From the NCBI GenBank assembly GCA_000499405.2, contig HG738139.1, forward strand, positions 3,748,713 through 3,812,712: a DNA stretch of 64,000 bases. Direction: 5' to 3'. The position numbers and the translations under genes were made by a program. The notes below the pieces were generated by a model. The model did not search any database. It was not told the origin of the DNA and saw only the letters and a program-made list of their open reading frames with translations. How positions within the stretch are numbered: the stretch's first letter is position 1; each line of letters begins with the position of its first letter. Positions 11,401 to 22,905 of the stretch are shown here, one piece after another. Source of the stretch: Onchocerca volvulus. Lineage: Eukaryota > Nematoda > Chromadorea > Rhabditida > Onchocercidae.

Positions 11401-14400
11401 TATATACTGGTGCAATTTTGAAATTGAAAATTGTTTTGTATTACAGGGTGCATGGAGTACAAACAGTAGAAGGTTTAATGGATGTTTCGACAAAATTCCA
11501 GCTTTATTATGGTCCAGAAGTGCCGAAAATGATAGATTGGGAGAAAATTCAAAATTTGAGTGAAGACGATCCTGAACGTGAAGCTGCTGAAATGCGTTTT
11601 CGTGCGGCTACAAGAACAGATAAATATATGGTATGTTTCAGTATCTTTTCCTGCATATTAGAAGAAAAAGTGGATGTAATTTGTTCAAACAAAGCTTGTT
11701 CTACGTGGTTTCTGACTTATATCTCACTGTATATTTTCTCATTTGTATCATTTTTCTAGCTGTGTATCCAGAATGGTTTATCCGGAATGGCTTCACGTTT
11801 TGGTTTGACTCCTCTGCAGTTTGCGGAAAATCTTGACTGGAAGCGACACGATATTGTACAAGAAGATGAAGAGCCGTTGAAAGCGACCGAACAGTATGTC
11901 TGTCAAAGTTTCCCTACGTCAGAAGCTGTGTTAGCTGGTGCTATTCATGTTGTCGCCAAGCAGCTAAGCAGAGAACCGAAAGTACGTGAACTGCTCCGAT
12001 TACGATATAGGTTACGTTTGAAGATTTCGGTATGTCCAACAAAAAAAGGTCGAGAGGAAATCGATGAGAATCACAAATTATGGCCTAGAAGGTAACGGTA
12101 TTTTTCTTTTTTATAATTTGTAGCTGTTTCCTTGGGTAACTAAGTGTTGGAGATAATTTCCAACTTCAAAACAATAAAATTTTTGATAATTTAGATATAT
12201 ACGTGACAAACCAGTTGCAAGTCTACGACATGATGAATACTTGTGGTACGTGCAGGTAGATGCTCTTTACTCTTGAATTGTTTTCAGCTATTATTTGTAA
12301 GATTTCTTGCAGAAACTCTTTGGTTATAGAACTTTCATATCCCTATCATTTTTTATAGATTATATAAGCTTTACATTTTTGAAATAAAATCATTTAAATA
12401 AAATTCAATCTATCGTTTAGGCACGTGCTGGAGGATTATTAAATTTAAAGCTGCATTGCGACACAGAAGAAGATATTAGATATAAGAAGACATTGCTTCA
12501 GGAATTTCTTTCTGAACAACCCTATCACAGGTAAAAACCTTTTGACAGTAAAGAGTTTCTAATCTTTTTTTCTTTTCGCACTTTGAAATGGCAGAAATGG
12601 TGAAAAGTTTGAAGGCATTCTTTGTTTTTTTGAAAGAGATAGTCCTTTTCAGAGATGAATATTCTCGTGTTGTTGATATGTGGAACAAAGTTAGGGAAGA
12701 AGCAGTAACAGTTTGTGTTAATAACTTTCTTTTACCGGTCTTTGAACGCGAAGCTCATGAAAGACTTCTACAAGAGGCAAGAGATTATGTAATAAAGGTA
12801 TATTCTTCAGATTTTTGTGCAGTGTTTTTTGTTTTCCTTTAACTAATATAAATTATATTTCTAGTAGTATCTATTTTTTTAAATATAGATTTGTTGGAAT
12901 GTGGTCGATATAATCATATAATTTTGAACTTAAATAGTTATAAGAAATCTTTGTCCTACTGAACGAATCACTTTCAGCAAAGTACCCAGAATTTGTATGA
13001 TCGAATTAAAACTGCGGCTTATCGTAACATGCATGATGATGATGACGATGATTTTGAGAATCGATTTGGTAATGGAACTAGAGTTTTAAGTATTGTTTAC
13101 CCAGAAGAAAGGTAATTTCATTATTTAAATTTATCGTCTCAAGATACTGAGAATGAATTACGCACTGAAATCTTATAAGTGATAAACAGCTGGAAATTGC
13201 TTTGAATAGGAATTATAGCTATGATAGATCAATATTTTCAGAGATCAAGCATCATTCTGTGCTCTTATCGATCAAGATGGCCAAGTTTTAGATCATCTGC
13301 GATTGGTTCATATTACAAAAAGTATGAATTCAAAAAAACCGGGTGAAGCAGATCTAAAGGTTACATATTCATTTTGTATTTCTCGGAAACTAGAGTTCAC
13401 TCAATATGAAACTTCTTCCATAACTACCTTAAGAAGTTTTACATCGTTTATGCAGTATAAATAATTTTTTTGTCAAAAAAGTCATTAAATTCATTGTTTT
13501 AAACTCAATTTATTTAAATTTCCATTTTGTGATCTTTGTTTACTTTCCATTTTTTTTAGCGTGAGGACATGATTCATTTGCGCAAATTCATCGAAAAGCG
13601 TCGTCCTCATGTAATTGCAATATGTGGTGAAAATATGGATGCATATTATCTTCGGCGAGACATTGAATCTTTATTACATGAAATTTCTGGAATAGCAAAA
13701 GAAATCGCTGTGGAAATTGTAGATAATGAAGCAGCTAAAGTTTATATGCACAGCAAACAGGCAGTTGTAAGCACTTTTAGCAGTATTTTTACAAGTTTTT
13801 ATATTGAATATATGCTTTTTACAGCAGTACAGAAGATCAGAATTCTGATTCATTTTGACAGCTACATAATTCATTTTCTCTTTCTTCAATTTTCATTCCT
13901 TGTAAAAATTGTAATAACCATTGTAATAAAGGGAAAAAAATAAATGGAAAAAAGAAATTTCGGGATAGCTGTAAAATGATGGTGAACGTACGGTGTAAGC
14001 GTAAACAAATTCCAACATCCGATATGTAGGTGGTGGGGGGGGGGGTAAAGTTTATTGGGGAGGAAGGGGGGGAGAGGAGGTATTGGGTTGTGTGGGGGGT
14101 TTGGGGTGGGGGGCAAAGCCCAGTGGAGTCTGGATACATGTAACATTAGTCACTTTGAGTAGTTAGCTTTTTGTAAAGCAGGAGGATCATAATCTCTTGG
14201 TTTTGGGTTCAAATCTCTCCTCTGCAAATAATATTTATCTGTGGAATAAGATTATCATCTCAAATTTATACTGTTATTTGACAGAGAATGTAAGATATAA
14301 CTAAAACATTGACTATTATGTTGACTGAATTTGATAAAATATTTCGCATATAATTATGAAAATATCCCAACTTCTAGTTTTTAGCACTATAAAAGTTTGT

Positions 14401-17400
14401 GCTCCGTTTTGCAGACGGAATTCCCTAATTATCCACCGATATTGAGACAAGCAGTTTCCTTAGGTCGTTTGCTGTTGGATCCATTAATCGAATATGCACA
14501 CTTATGCAATACAGATGATGATATTCTCTGTGTTTCATATCATCCACTACAAAATGAAGTTAATAAGGTAATTTTTTCATGCCGAGTATGAATATATGTA
14601 GGTATATGAAAAGCAGTAATGATCAAATCTATCTATTTCCTCTTTCGGATTTTTCTTGAAATAAAAAAATTGTGTTACATCAAATGACTTGATAATGTTA
14701 TAGGAAGAACTGTTATTTGCATTATCATTGGAATTTATAAACAGAGTGAATGAAGTAGGTGTGGATGTAAATCGCTGCTTGGAGCACTCTCATACATCGT
14801 ATTTGCTGCAGTTTGTTTGTGGCTTAGGGCCGAGGAAGGCGGTACATTTACTAAAAATATTGAAACAAAATGATAATCTTTTGGAAAGTCGGACAAAATT
14901 AGTCACGTTATGTCGTATGGGACCGAAGGTAAGTTATTTGAGTTCTATAAATTAATTAAAATTTTCAAAAAAAAAAAAAAAAACTTTCCCCCGTTTCTCT
15001 TTTTGATTCATTTTTAATGTTAGCTGATTTTCATCTCGTTAATTTATGAATTAATTGATATTTTATAATGTTTATAGGTATTTATGAATTCGGCAGGCTT
15101 TATCAAGATTGACACAGCAAAAGTGTCTGAAAGGACTGATGCTTATGTTGAGGTAATTATGAACTGTTCTTGAATTTTTAGACGGGAATGCAATTTTGGG
15201 AAATTGTAATAGAGCTGCAGAGAAGAAGTTATTTTTAAAATAATTATGAGAATCTCTTTATTGCATTCTTCATTTCGTTTAAATTTAGGTATTAGATGGT
15301 TCTCGAGTGCATCCAGAAACATATGAATGGGCTCGGAAAATGGCAGTTGATGCCCTGGAGATTGATGACGCTGCTGATCCTACAAGTGCTCTGGAAGAAA
15401 TTCTACAAAATCCAGATAAACTTAAGGTATTCTTTATAACTTTTTTTTTTTTTCAAATTATTGTTTCGTAGACAAAGTTTAGCATGAAATACAGTTGATT
15501 ATTGATTTAATTCACTTTGTTGATTGTTTGTTTGGTTTTAGGATCTTGATTTGGACGCTTTTGCGGAAGAACTTGCCCGGCAAGGTTTTGGTAACAAAAG
15601 TATTACACTGTATGATATTCGAGCAGAACTAAATCATCGATATAAAGATCTTCGTATTCCTTATGAAAGTCCATCTGCTGAAAGGATTTTCACGATGTTG
15701 ACAAAAGAGACTTCTGATTCCATAGGTTAGTTTGAAATTTTTATTATTGTTTATTGCTATTCCACTGATTTCTGATTGCTTAATGAACTTATTTAATGCA
15801 ACTATTCACTGCAGTTCGGTTGAATTTCATTATTCACTTAGGCTGATATGAAAATATAGTTCTAGTTTCAAGATTCTATGGATTATTACACATAAAGTGA
15901 TCTTATGCGTTGCAAGAGCGACTTAGAAACCAATATTTCCGTTCTGATCATAATTTTTACCAGATTTTTCCATAGAATTTATGCGTTGTGGATTATCGAG
16001 AGATTTCAGGAAAATTGGTAATGGGACGAGTAATGCATATAGTTTATCGCAAACCGAGAGATCCAGAAGAACGAGAACGGGTACCTCCTATTAGAGATGA
16101 ACGTACGGGTCAATGGAAATGCCAGTATTGTTACAAGCCTGATTTCAACAATACAAACGAAGTAATTTTTGTCTTACAAAAACTTTTAATTTTCCAATAA
16201 TGAGGTAAAAGGATTTTTTATTGTTAATGAATTGTTTTCAGTAGTTATGAAAATTAAGGTATGGCAACATATTGATTCTTGTCCTGGTCAACCAGTCGGT
16301 GTAAAAGTACGATTCGATAGTGGTATAACTGGTTTCATTCCAAATAAATACCTATCAGATCGACCGGATTCGTTTGTGGATCCCAGTGAGAGAGTTAGAG
16401 TAAGTATTTAATACTTTTTTTCAGTCAAAGAGAATGTGGAATTTCTCCTACATACTAATAATTGTTCTGTTAAATTGTGCTTATTTCTGGTCATTTTGAT
16501 TTGAGGGCTTAGAGAAATTTGGAATTTTCAGCGCAATCAACCTATATATTGTCGAATATTGGAATTGGATCCAGATAAATTTTCGGCGACTTGTTCCTGT
16601 CGGTCATCTGATTTGAGGGGTCTGCAGCCGCAAAACAGCGAGTTTGATCGTTACTTCGATAAATTGAAATGCCAGGTATTAAAAGAAATTAATTAATTAT
16701 GAAGTGCATTCAGCATATTTTTCATTTATTCTGTTTTTAGGATGACGATGAAAAAGATAAGAAACTGAGGGAGCAAAGGAAGATTGTAACATATTTCGTG
16801 AAAAGAGTTATATCACATCCATCATTTCATAATGTTACTTTCAAAGATGCTGAACGAATGCTTCAGAAATTTGAGCAGGTATGTGTTGGAATGTTTATCA
16901 TTGATTTTTAAGTTCTGATGAATTAAATTATTTATAGGAATGAAATTCTTTTAGGGTGAAGCTATCATTCGACCTAGTTCAAAGTCCGTTTCACATCTGA
17001 CAGTAACATGGAAAGTAGCTGATGGTATTTATCAACATATCGATATTAAAGAAGAAGGAAAGCAACACCAATTTAGTCTTGGCAAAACACTGTTAATTGG
17101 AACAGAAGTATATTTTTACATTTAATATATTTTTCGGTTATATATGAAAATAACTGAATTAATGTATATTTGTGCAGAAGTTGTGTGTAATTTCTTTTAT
17201 CTGTTAACTGTTTTTTGTTCTGATCAAATAGATCTTTTGGAAATTCACTTGTTGTCCTTTTCCGATCTATTCAATATTTTAATTCCGTTGCACGTTGTTA
17301 ACAAAGTTGGGGCATCTTTAGGAGTTCGAAGATTTGGATGAAATTCTTGCCCGTCACATACAACCTATGGCAGCGTTAGCTCGTGATGTTTTATCGCATA

Positions 17401-18357
17401 AATATTTTTTGGATGGAAAACTTGCCGAAGATCGAGATGCAATTGAGGGTTATCTCTTCGATGAAAAGAAGCGAAATCCACAACGGATACCGTGAGTGTT
17501 TCATCCTTTAATTAACTTTTATTTTTGTTATATGTATCTAATATAATTACTCTTTTATTTTTTAATGTTTATCTTTTTCTTTATTTTTATTTTTATATTT
17601 ATAGTTATACATTAACGCCATCGCAAGATTATCCTGGAAAATTTGTTATATCATATTTACCACGCAATAAAGCGAAACATGAGTATATGACTGTAACATC
17701 AGAAGGATTTCGTTTTCGACAGCAGTTGTTTCAAAGTCTTGAAGCTGTATTAGCTTGGTTCAAAGTACATTATCGGGAACCACCACCAGGAAGTAAATCT
17801 TTTTCTTTTATAGGATATTTATAAAATTTTAATTTGCAGAATTTTCTTTCTCACATTCCAAATGGCATTTTCAAGAGAAATTCAGAAATTAGATTCTTTT
17901 AAACAGATTCATAGATCGTTTTATATTCTACCTTTTCTTCAAATTTTCTGGTGAAACAGTTGGAGAGTAAAAGTTGAAGTTGCAGTTAATTTAAATTCAA
18001 CGTTTTTTGAGTTTCAAATTGCAGTGTATCGTTGAAATGCTTATGGACATGATGAAAGTGGGCATCTCTATTATTGCTATATTCATATTCATATCTTGTT
18101 GATCTTTTGTTACATGTTGAAAAATTTGACTGTTTGACAAGTTCTTGTTTCTGATGCATATTTTTTTTTTATTTTTTTTTTATTTTTTTTGTAAATGTCA
18201 CAATATATAATAATGTAGAGAAATTAAGGGACATTTTAGTTATCTTTGTCAATTTTTCAACATATATATGTGCATTTTCATAACTACATGTATCGTTTAT
18301 TTTTGTTTAGTTCGAAAAATCCCTCACTGGTTTCACCACCACGAGTTCAAGGTATAA
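8403..18357 (+). CDS. emb-5: Transcription elongation factor Spt6 (EMB-5), complete, 31 exons
   Basis: Histone chaperone and RNA polymerase II elongation factor, nuclear; 1514 aa, near the length of worm and yeast Spt6. Exons: 8403-8557, 9053-9173, 9361-9525, 9721-9823, 9908-10065, 10148-10351, 10458-10559, 10802-10927, 11074-11163, 11234-11355, 11447-11630, 11760-12091, 12195-12255, 12421-12530, 12653-12797, 12978-13111, 13242-13359, 13560-13766, 14415-14567, 14704-14928, 15078-15152, 15289-15426, 15542-15725, 16010-16161, 16259-16399, 16532-16675, 16741-16878, 16955-17107, 17322-17491, 17605-17792, 18311-18357. Order: acidic N-terminus (about 1-280) with basic KRQRKQKKK, Spt6 signature [14 protein letters not shown], YqgF-like domain (from about 757), HhH ([15 protein letters not shown], about 968), S1 (about 1137-1283), tandem SH2 (about 1290-1500; IIRPSS keeps the phosphate-binding Arg, about 1335). 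It ends just after the SH2 pair, without the long C-terminal tail of vertebrate Spt6. The last exon and the exon 4 donor are the least certain parts. Confidence 0.95.
14029..14113 (+). other. G-run tract, G-quadruplex candidate in emb-5 intron 18
   Basis: Within 85 bases there are at least six runs of four or more G, including one of 11 at about 14035-14045, plus several GG and GGG runs, in otherwise AT-rich DNA. The G-rich strand is the coding strand, so nascent emb-5 RNA would carry it. Opposite-strand proline-rich frames here are by-products of the tract. Confidence 0.75.
14154..14226 (+). pseudogene. Degenerate tRNA-Met-like sequence in emb-5 intron 18
   Basis: TAGCTTTTTGTAAAGC matches an A-box/D-arm, GGAGG-ATCATAA-TCTCT makes a five-pair anticodon stem (two wobbles) with a CAT loop, and GGGTTCAAATC is a good B-box (14206-14215). 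The acceptor stem and outer T-stem pairs are largely broken, so it is probably a dead tRNA or the head of a tRNA-derived SINE. It directly follows the G-rich tract, so both may have arrived as one insertion. Confidence 0.45.
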
Positions 18358-18985
18358 TTTATGGATTTTTAAAAAAAAGCTAGATTTTTTCGTAAATAGA
18401 ACGGCCAGTATTATTTTGTACATCTCTATTGATATTTATCCTCAAAAAGGAAACTTTTGTTAAAATTATTTTTATATAATGAATTAAATTCTGTATGAGT
18501 TCATGCAGTGTTACAAAAAATCTCATGAGCAAAAACGTGATTGTTAGGAATAGATTGCTTCTGTTCTATGCATGAAATCAGCATTTTTGAAAAAATGGAT
18601 ATTTTCCTTGTTTGTAATAAAATGAGTCAGAATATTTTGACCGAGAAAATGCGACACATCTTTACATAATTTTTTGCAAAAAAAGCTTTTATATCTAATT
18701 CACCAATAACAATCAAACTTTGCTGTAAATAAAAATTAATGAACCAAAAATAACTCATGGTAATTTGTTCGTAATGAGGATAATAACTCATGATAATTTG
18801 TTCGTAATAATTCTATATTTATTAATGATTAACCTGACTAGCAATTCATTTGTTGATAAGAGACACAGATAATGACTTTGTTCAGGACTTTAACAATAGT
18901 ATGATAAATTTATTAATGAATAATTTAATTAGTAATCATTTATTACTGTCAGTGTAAAAAGGAATAAGCTGCCTGTTATAACTGT

Positions 18986-19216
18986 TTACACTAGCTCATT
19001 GGTTAAATTTAGATATGGCGCAATTTTGCTTTTTTTTTTTTTGTGAAGAAGCTGTTTCAATTGGGAAACGATAGATCTTTCTATGTCGGTATGAATTTCG
19101 GAACGTGCATTCAATTCATCACTGCTATCACCAATGAAATACATTTTTAAGAATTGATGCTGACCATCTGGCATCGTTGTAGAGGCTGTTGTTTTATCCC
19201 CAGTTATCATTGCCAT
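18986..19216 (-). pseudogene. Helitron protein fragment (linker before Rep domain)
   Basis: An open frame of 76 codons contains LKMYFIGDSSDELNARSE, then IERSIVSQLKQLLH and NELV. I recognise the pattern Q(I/M)YF(I/M)G...D..R......I...LQ..LH..N.LV as the block that precedes the Rep domain in animal Helitron proteins. A run of Lys codons (KKKK) interrupts the block, and no continuation is visible after the stop, so this is a fragment. A small host gene is possible but less likely, since there is no splice or neighbour context. Confidence 0.6.
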
Positions 19217-19310
19217 TGCAATATTTGTTACAACTACAGTAGTTATAGAATGATAGGTTAGGGATATTGGAAAGTTTTGTGAAAAAGCCAGTAAAGAAAG
19301 GTAAAAAGAG

Positions 19311-19350
19311 CTACTGATGCTCTTTTATATAGCATCAGTATCATCAGTAG
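19311..19350. repeat. Nested inverted repeats, hairpin
   Basis: TACTGATGCT (19312-19321) and AGCATCAGTA (19331-19340) form a perfect 10-bp stem with a 9-nt loop. CATCAGTAG at 19342-19350 is a second possible partner for CTACTGATG. No terminator is implied; it lies beside the Helitron fragment and may be element-derived. Confidence 0.7.
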
Positions 19351-21228
19351 TGCAATTTACTGATAGGTATTGATAAAATCGAAATACTTATAAATAAAAC
19401 GAACTAACTAAATAATTTTTGTAATGTTCTTCGGCAAATGAGTCACATATCTATCACTGCGCACAAAGACCTTTATTCTTTCGTCTTCCGATTCACTAAA
19501 AGAGCTTGCTGAGCATCATATGAAACGTTGAGAGATTAACTGTCAAAAATGTTACAAGAACTAAAGCTTGTGAAGATTTCCGATCTTATCCTCAATCCTC
19601 ATATGTGAGCCTCCACCAGCTATCTATCAACTCCAAGAATGATCCAGATATAAAAGAGGAACTTTCGCGATAGCAATGTCAATGTCAGCAGCAACGTTAC
19701 GGTAATCAACGCGAGCAATTTTTCTACATTGGGATATACAATGTCCTTGTCAAGTTAATACCTAATATATCGGTATCTTTAAAATGGATCAGTCCCTTCA
19801 ACAGCAATATCAGTGATAAATCAATTTCAGTCTAATTTCAAAGCATTTCAACGATAGGACAAGCGGACAATTCAGAAGATCACTGTTAGTATATTTATAT
19901 ATTTGGATTGATATAGGGCCAGAAGGTTTGTGATTATTATTTTTTAGTTTTTGGTAGGTGAAAGCTACAGTTTTTGTTGCTTATATTGAAGTCTGATTCT
20001 TCTCCTTTCCATTTTCGACTTTTTAGTGTTTTGGGTGGTTTTAATAAGTGGTTTATTTTGTGGTTTTCAACTTTGCAGAAGTTGCCTTATTATTCGTTTA
20101 CTGTTTGCAATTTTACTGCACGATATTGCATATAATATCGAATAAAGTCGATTGCTGATCTAGTAGAGTTACTAGAAGCAAAAAGCAATTTCCAATCCAA
20201 TCAATTTACAATTCAAGTTACAAATCGATCAGAATTTTTTCCTCAACAAGAGGCATCAAGGTTGGGATTTTAGGAATTGCATTGTGCGCACTGTTGAAAC
20301 TGGTGAACTGTTTCATTTAGTAGCGGAGAGCCGTATCAGAATAGCTGAAAAGAGTGAGGGGTGACGGGAAAAAGTGGTGGGAGGTGACGTACTGAACGTG
20401 TTTTTTACGTGTATGATAGGTTTATATATGTGTGCTTCATCGTTAAATAATATTTTATTTCTTGAAATCCACGAATAATTTAATTAGTTGTAGTTTTAAT
20501 TCAATTAATACGAATAATTCAGTTAATTATCTTAACATAAAATTGGGTTTCATTTATGCATTTTAGTTTTATATAAGTATTTCGAATTTATGTTTGATTT
20601 ATAATTTTTTTTTTGTTGTTATTTTAGTTTTTATATACTCATCTCATTTTTTTTAAATCATTTTGTTATGTACTCACTTTTTTTTTTTTTAATGCTTCAG
20701 AAAAATAAAATGGAAGTCTGTTACAATCTTTTGCAATAAATCATGATTATTTTTTTAATATTTATAATAATTCTAATCGATATCAATTTTCCGGTATCTC
20801 ATAGGATGTTTGAACATAAATATGCTTATATTTTATATTGATTTTTATTAAGTTCTTAAAATTTATCGTTTAGACAAAAAAGTGGTGCAGTAATGACGCA
20901 CTATTCAGCTTCCTTTTTTTTTTCTACTACAGCTTTTCTATTGATGAATAATGATAGTTTTGATGAAGATATTATTGTAATATCTGCTGCCATCATTTGA
21001 CTTGCATTTGCTATGTAATTAATATATTTGTTCAAGATAATACAAGTATTATATGTAACTTCGAGATTTTTTATTTTTGAAAAATAAAATTAAATGGTTA
21101 AGGAGAACTTTTATTCTTCTTTTGATTTATCACTGATCGTTAGCATAATCGAAATTTTATTAATTATAATTATTGTTCGTCATTATCATCGGTTTTGTCA
21201 AATCAATTGTTTTGTTATTATTATTTTT

Positions 21229-21230
21229 AG
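21229..21230 (+). promoter_or_regulatory. Candidate trans-splice acceptor of the CHIC gene
   Basis: TTATTATTTTTAG ends 51 nt before the ATG at 21282, with no upstream exon required. Inferred spliced-leader acceptor. Confidence 0.4.
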
Positions 21231-21281
21231 ATAAAAAGTATCAATCCAAGTGCTGACAGGAAGTGAAAGTACAGAAGGACG

Positions 21282-22905
21282 ATGTCGTCCGATATCGACA
21301 TCATCGAAATTGTTGACGATATACCTTCACCAATGATTTGCAACAAAGAACCTATTGTTTTTCGCGGAGTTGGACATCTAACGATGTTTGTACTTTATAT
21401 TTAATTTTTTTTAAAGTCCATTTTTGGACTTTCAAAAAAAAAAATCTTTTTTTTTTGGATTTCCTCCCCATTTTTGGGATTCTGTTTATTTAAGTCAAGA
21501 TTCATTTTGAAGAAACATTATATTTGTCTGTTTTTTTTCCTTTTTTTTTTTCGAAAGAATTTATTCTTAATTACAGCAAATATGAGAGATGTTTTTCTTA
21601 AACCTTAATTAGATCAATAAAACACCTTCCAACTTTGATTTAAATATTTCATTACTGTGAATGGGATGGTAGTTTTTCTTTAATACTAAAATGAGACAGT
21701 CGTCACTCCTGCAGGAAAGCTCGGAAATTTGCCCTCAAGTAATAACTGAACTTGAAATCAGTGATGTTTATTTTATCTATAAACCAGTGAGTTCATCAAT
21801 TAAATGAGTGATTTGAAGTTAGCTTTGTAAGCTTTTCATACAGAACAATAGTCTCAGAGTAAAGTTTCGAAAGAAAGCAATGGAGAACTAAACAGTTTCG
21901 GTAATTCAAGTGATAAGATTGCTACTATTGATTGAGCAATATTAAATTATTTTCCTTCCATATAATTCAATTCTGTCTTATTTCTTAATTTGCTCCATAT
22001 CGATTTCTGCATTTGAGCAGTTACATATATGATTTAAGGTTTGGTCTGAGCTCTCGGTTTGATACCGAATTTCCAACCATATTAACAGGCCGTTTAGCAC
22101 CAGAAGAGCTAGCAGATACGATGCGAAGAATTAACGGTGTATTGGCAAAGAGCATGTCAGGAAACGTTCGTTGGCTCATTTGTGGGTTACTTTTCTGCTG
22201 TTGTACCGTCGGTTGTTCTTTATGGCCTGTTGTTTGTTTGAACAAACGCGTAAGTTATGGTTTGAAGTTGTCGACATTATTTAAATAATTTTTGTACTGA
22301 GATAAAAGACTTAGGATATGGAACTTTCTAATTTTTTTTTTTAAAAAAGAGATTTAAAAAAAAAAAGTGACAAATGTTCTTACACATCGCAGAATTACTT
22401 TTCGAAGTTTTTCTTAAAAACTGGTGAAGATATATGAATTGTTAGTTATATTACTAATAAAGCATTATGAAGAAACACATTGTGTGAAGTATTTTCTTAA
22501 TTCTCATATACGTATCAGTTTCTTACACCAGCTTTATCCGAACAAACTAAGCTTGCCATTCTTGAAAGAAATTATAATTTTTTAAAATAAGGACTTATTC
22601 TCTCACATTTTCTTTGCAGAAGTATCTCTGAATATAAAATTTCGAAGAGCAATTCACTTTTTTCCAAACAGTATCATCCATTATATGATAACATTAGCGC
22701 TCTAAATTGTTTTTTTTTTTTTTTTTCTTTTCAGACGGTACATGCATTAGAGAAATTATTGGATCATGAAAATCAAACGCTGTATAACAAATTGGGTTTA
22801 CACTGGCGATTAGTAAGGCGACCGATCGAAGTTAATTATAGCATGACAGAATATGTTTTATTATTAGAAATTCTGCCGAAAACTCTTCTTTTATTGCCGG
22901 ACTAA
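21282..22905 (+). CDS. CHIC2: CHIC1/2-type cysteine-rich hydrophobic domain protein
   Basis: Three exons (21282-21385, 22039-22249, 22735-22905) give 161 aa, close to vertebrate CHIC2 (165 aa). The acidic N-terminus leads into VFRGVGHLTMFGLSSRFDTE, matching CHIC VVRGSGHVTVFGLSNKFE. Then come GRLAPEEL, the membrane segment NVRWLICGLLFCCCTVGC with SLWPVVCLNKR (about 77-105), and the C-terminal LYNKLGLHWRLVRR, MTEYVLLLEILPKT and LPD end. The Cys cluster (C83, C88-C90, C94, C101) is the palmitoylation-type motif that in mammals anchors the protein to plasma membrane and Golgi vesicles. The exon 1 donor (AT|GTTTGT) is chosen because it restores the conserved MFGLS junction. Family membership is clear; function in this animal is inferred. 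Confidence 0.95.

Larger units (their letters stand above)
18358..21281. other. Intergenic DNA between emb-5 and the CHIC gene
   Basis: Contains a direct repeat (ATAACTCATGGTAATTTG at 18750, nearly repeated at 18783), a Helitron coding fragment at 18986-19216, an inverted-repeat cluster at 19311-19350, and an unusually GC-balanced stretch (about 19440-19730) and another (about 20250-20400) that I could not assign. The 3' part is the presumed CHIC promoter. Confidence 0.5.

Noticed and set aside
13837..14146. Minus-strand proline-rich open frames ([24 protein letters not shown])
   Set aside because: They are the complement of the G-rich tract in an emb-5 intron; two overlapping frames both stay open only because of C-runs.
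17793..17823. Read-through end of emb-5 exon 30 ([11 protein letters not shown] then stop)
   Set aside because: The GTAAAT donor and in-phase exon at 18311 restore PPPGI, which resembles the PVPGI seen after the SH2 pair in other Spt6 proteins; kept only as an alternative.
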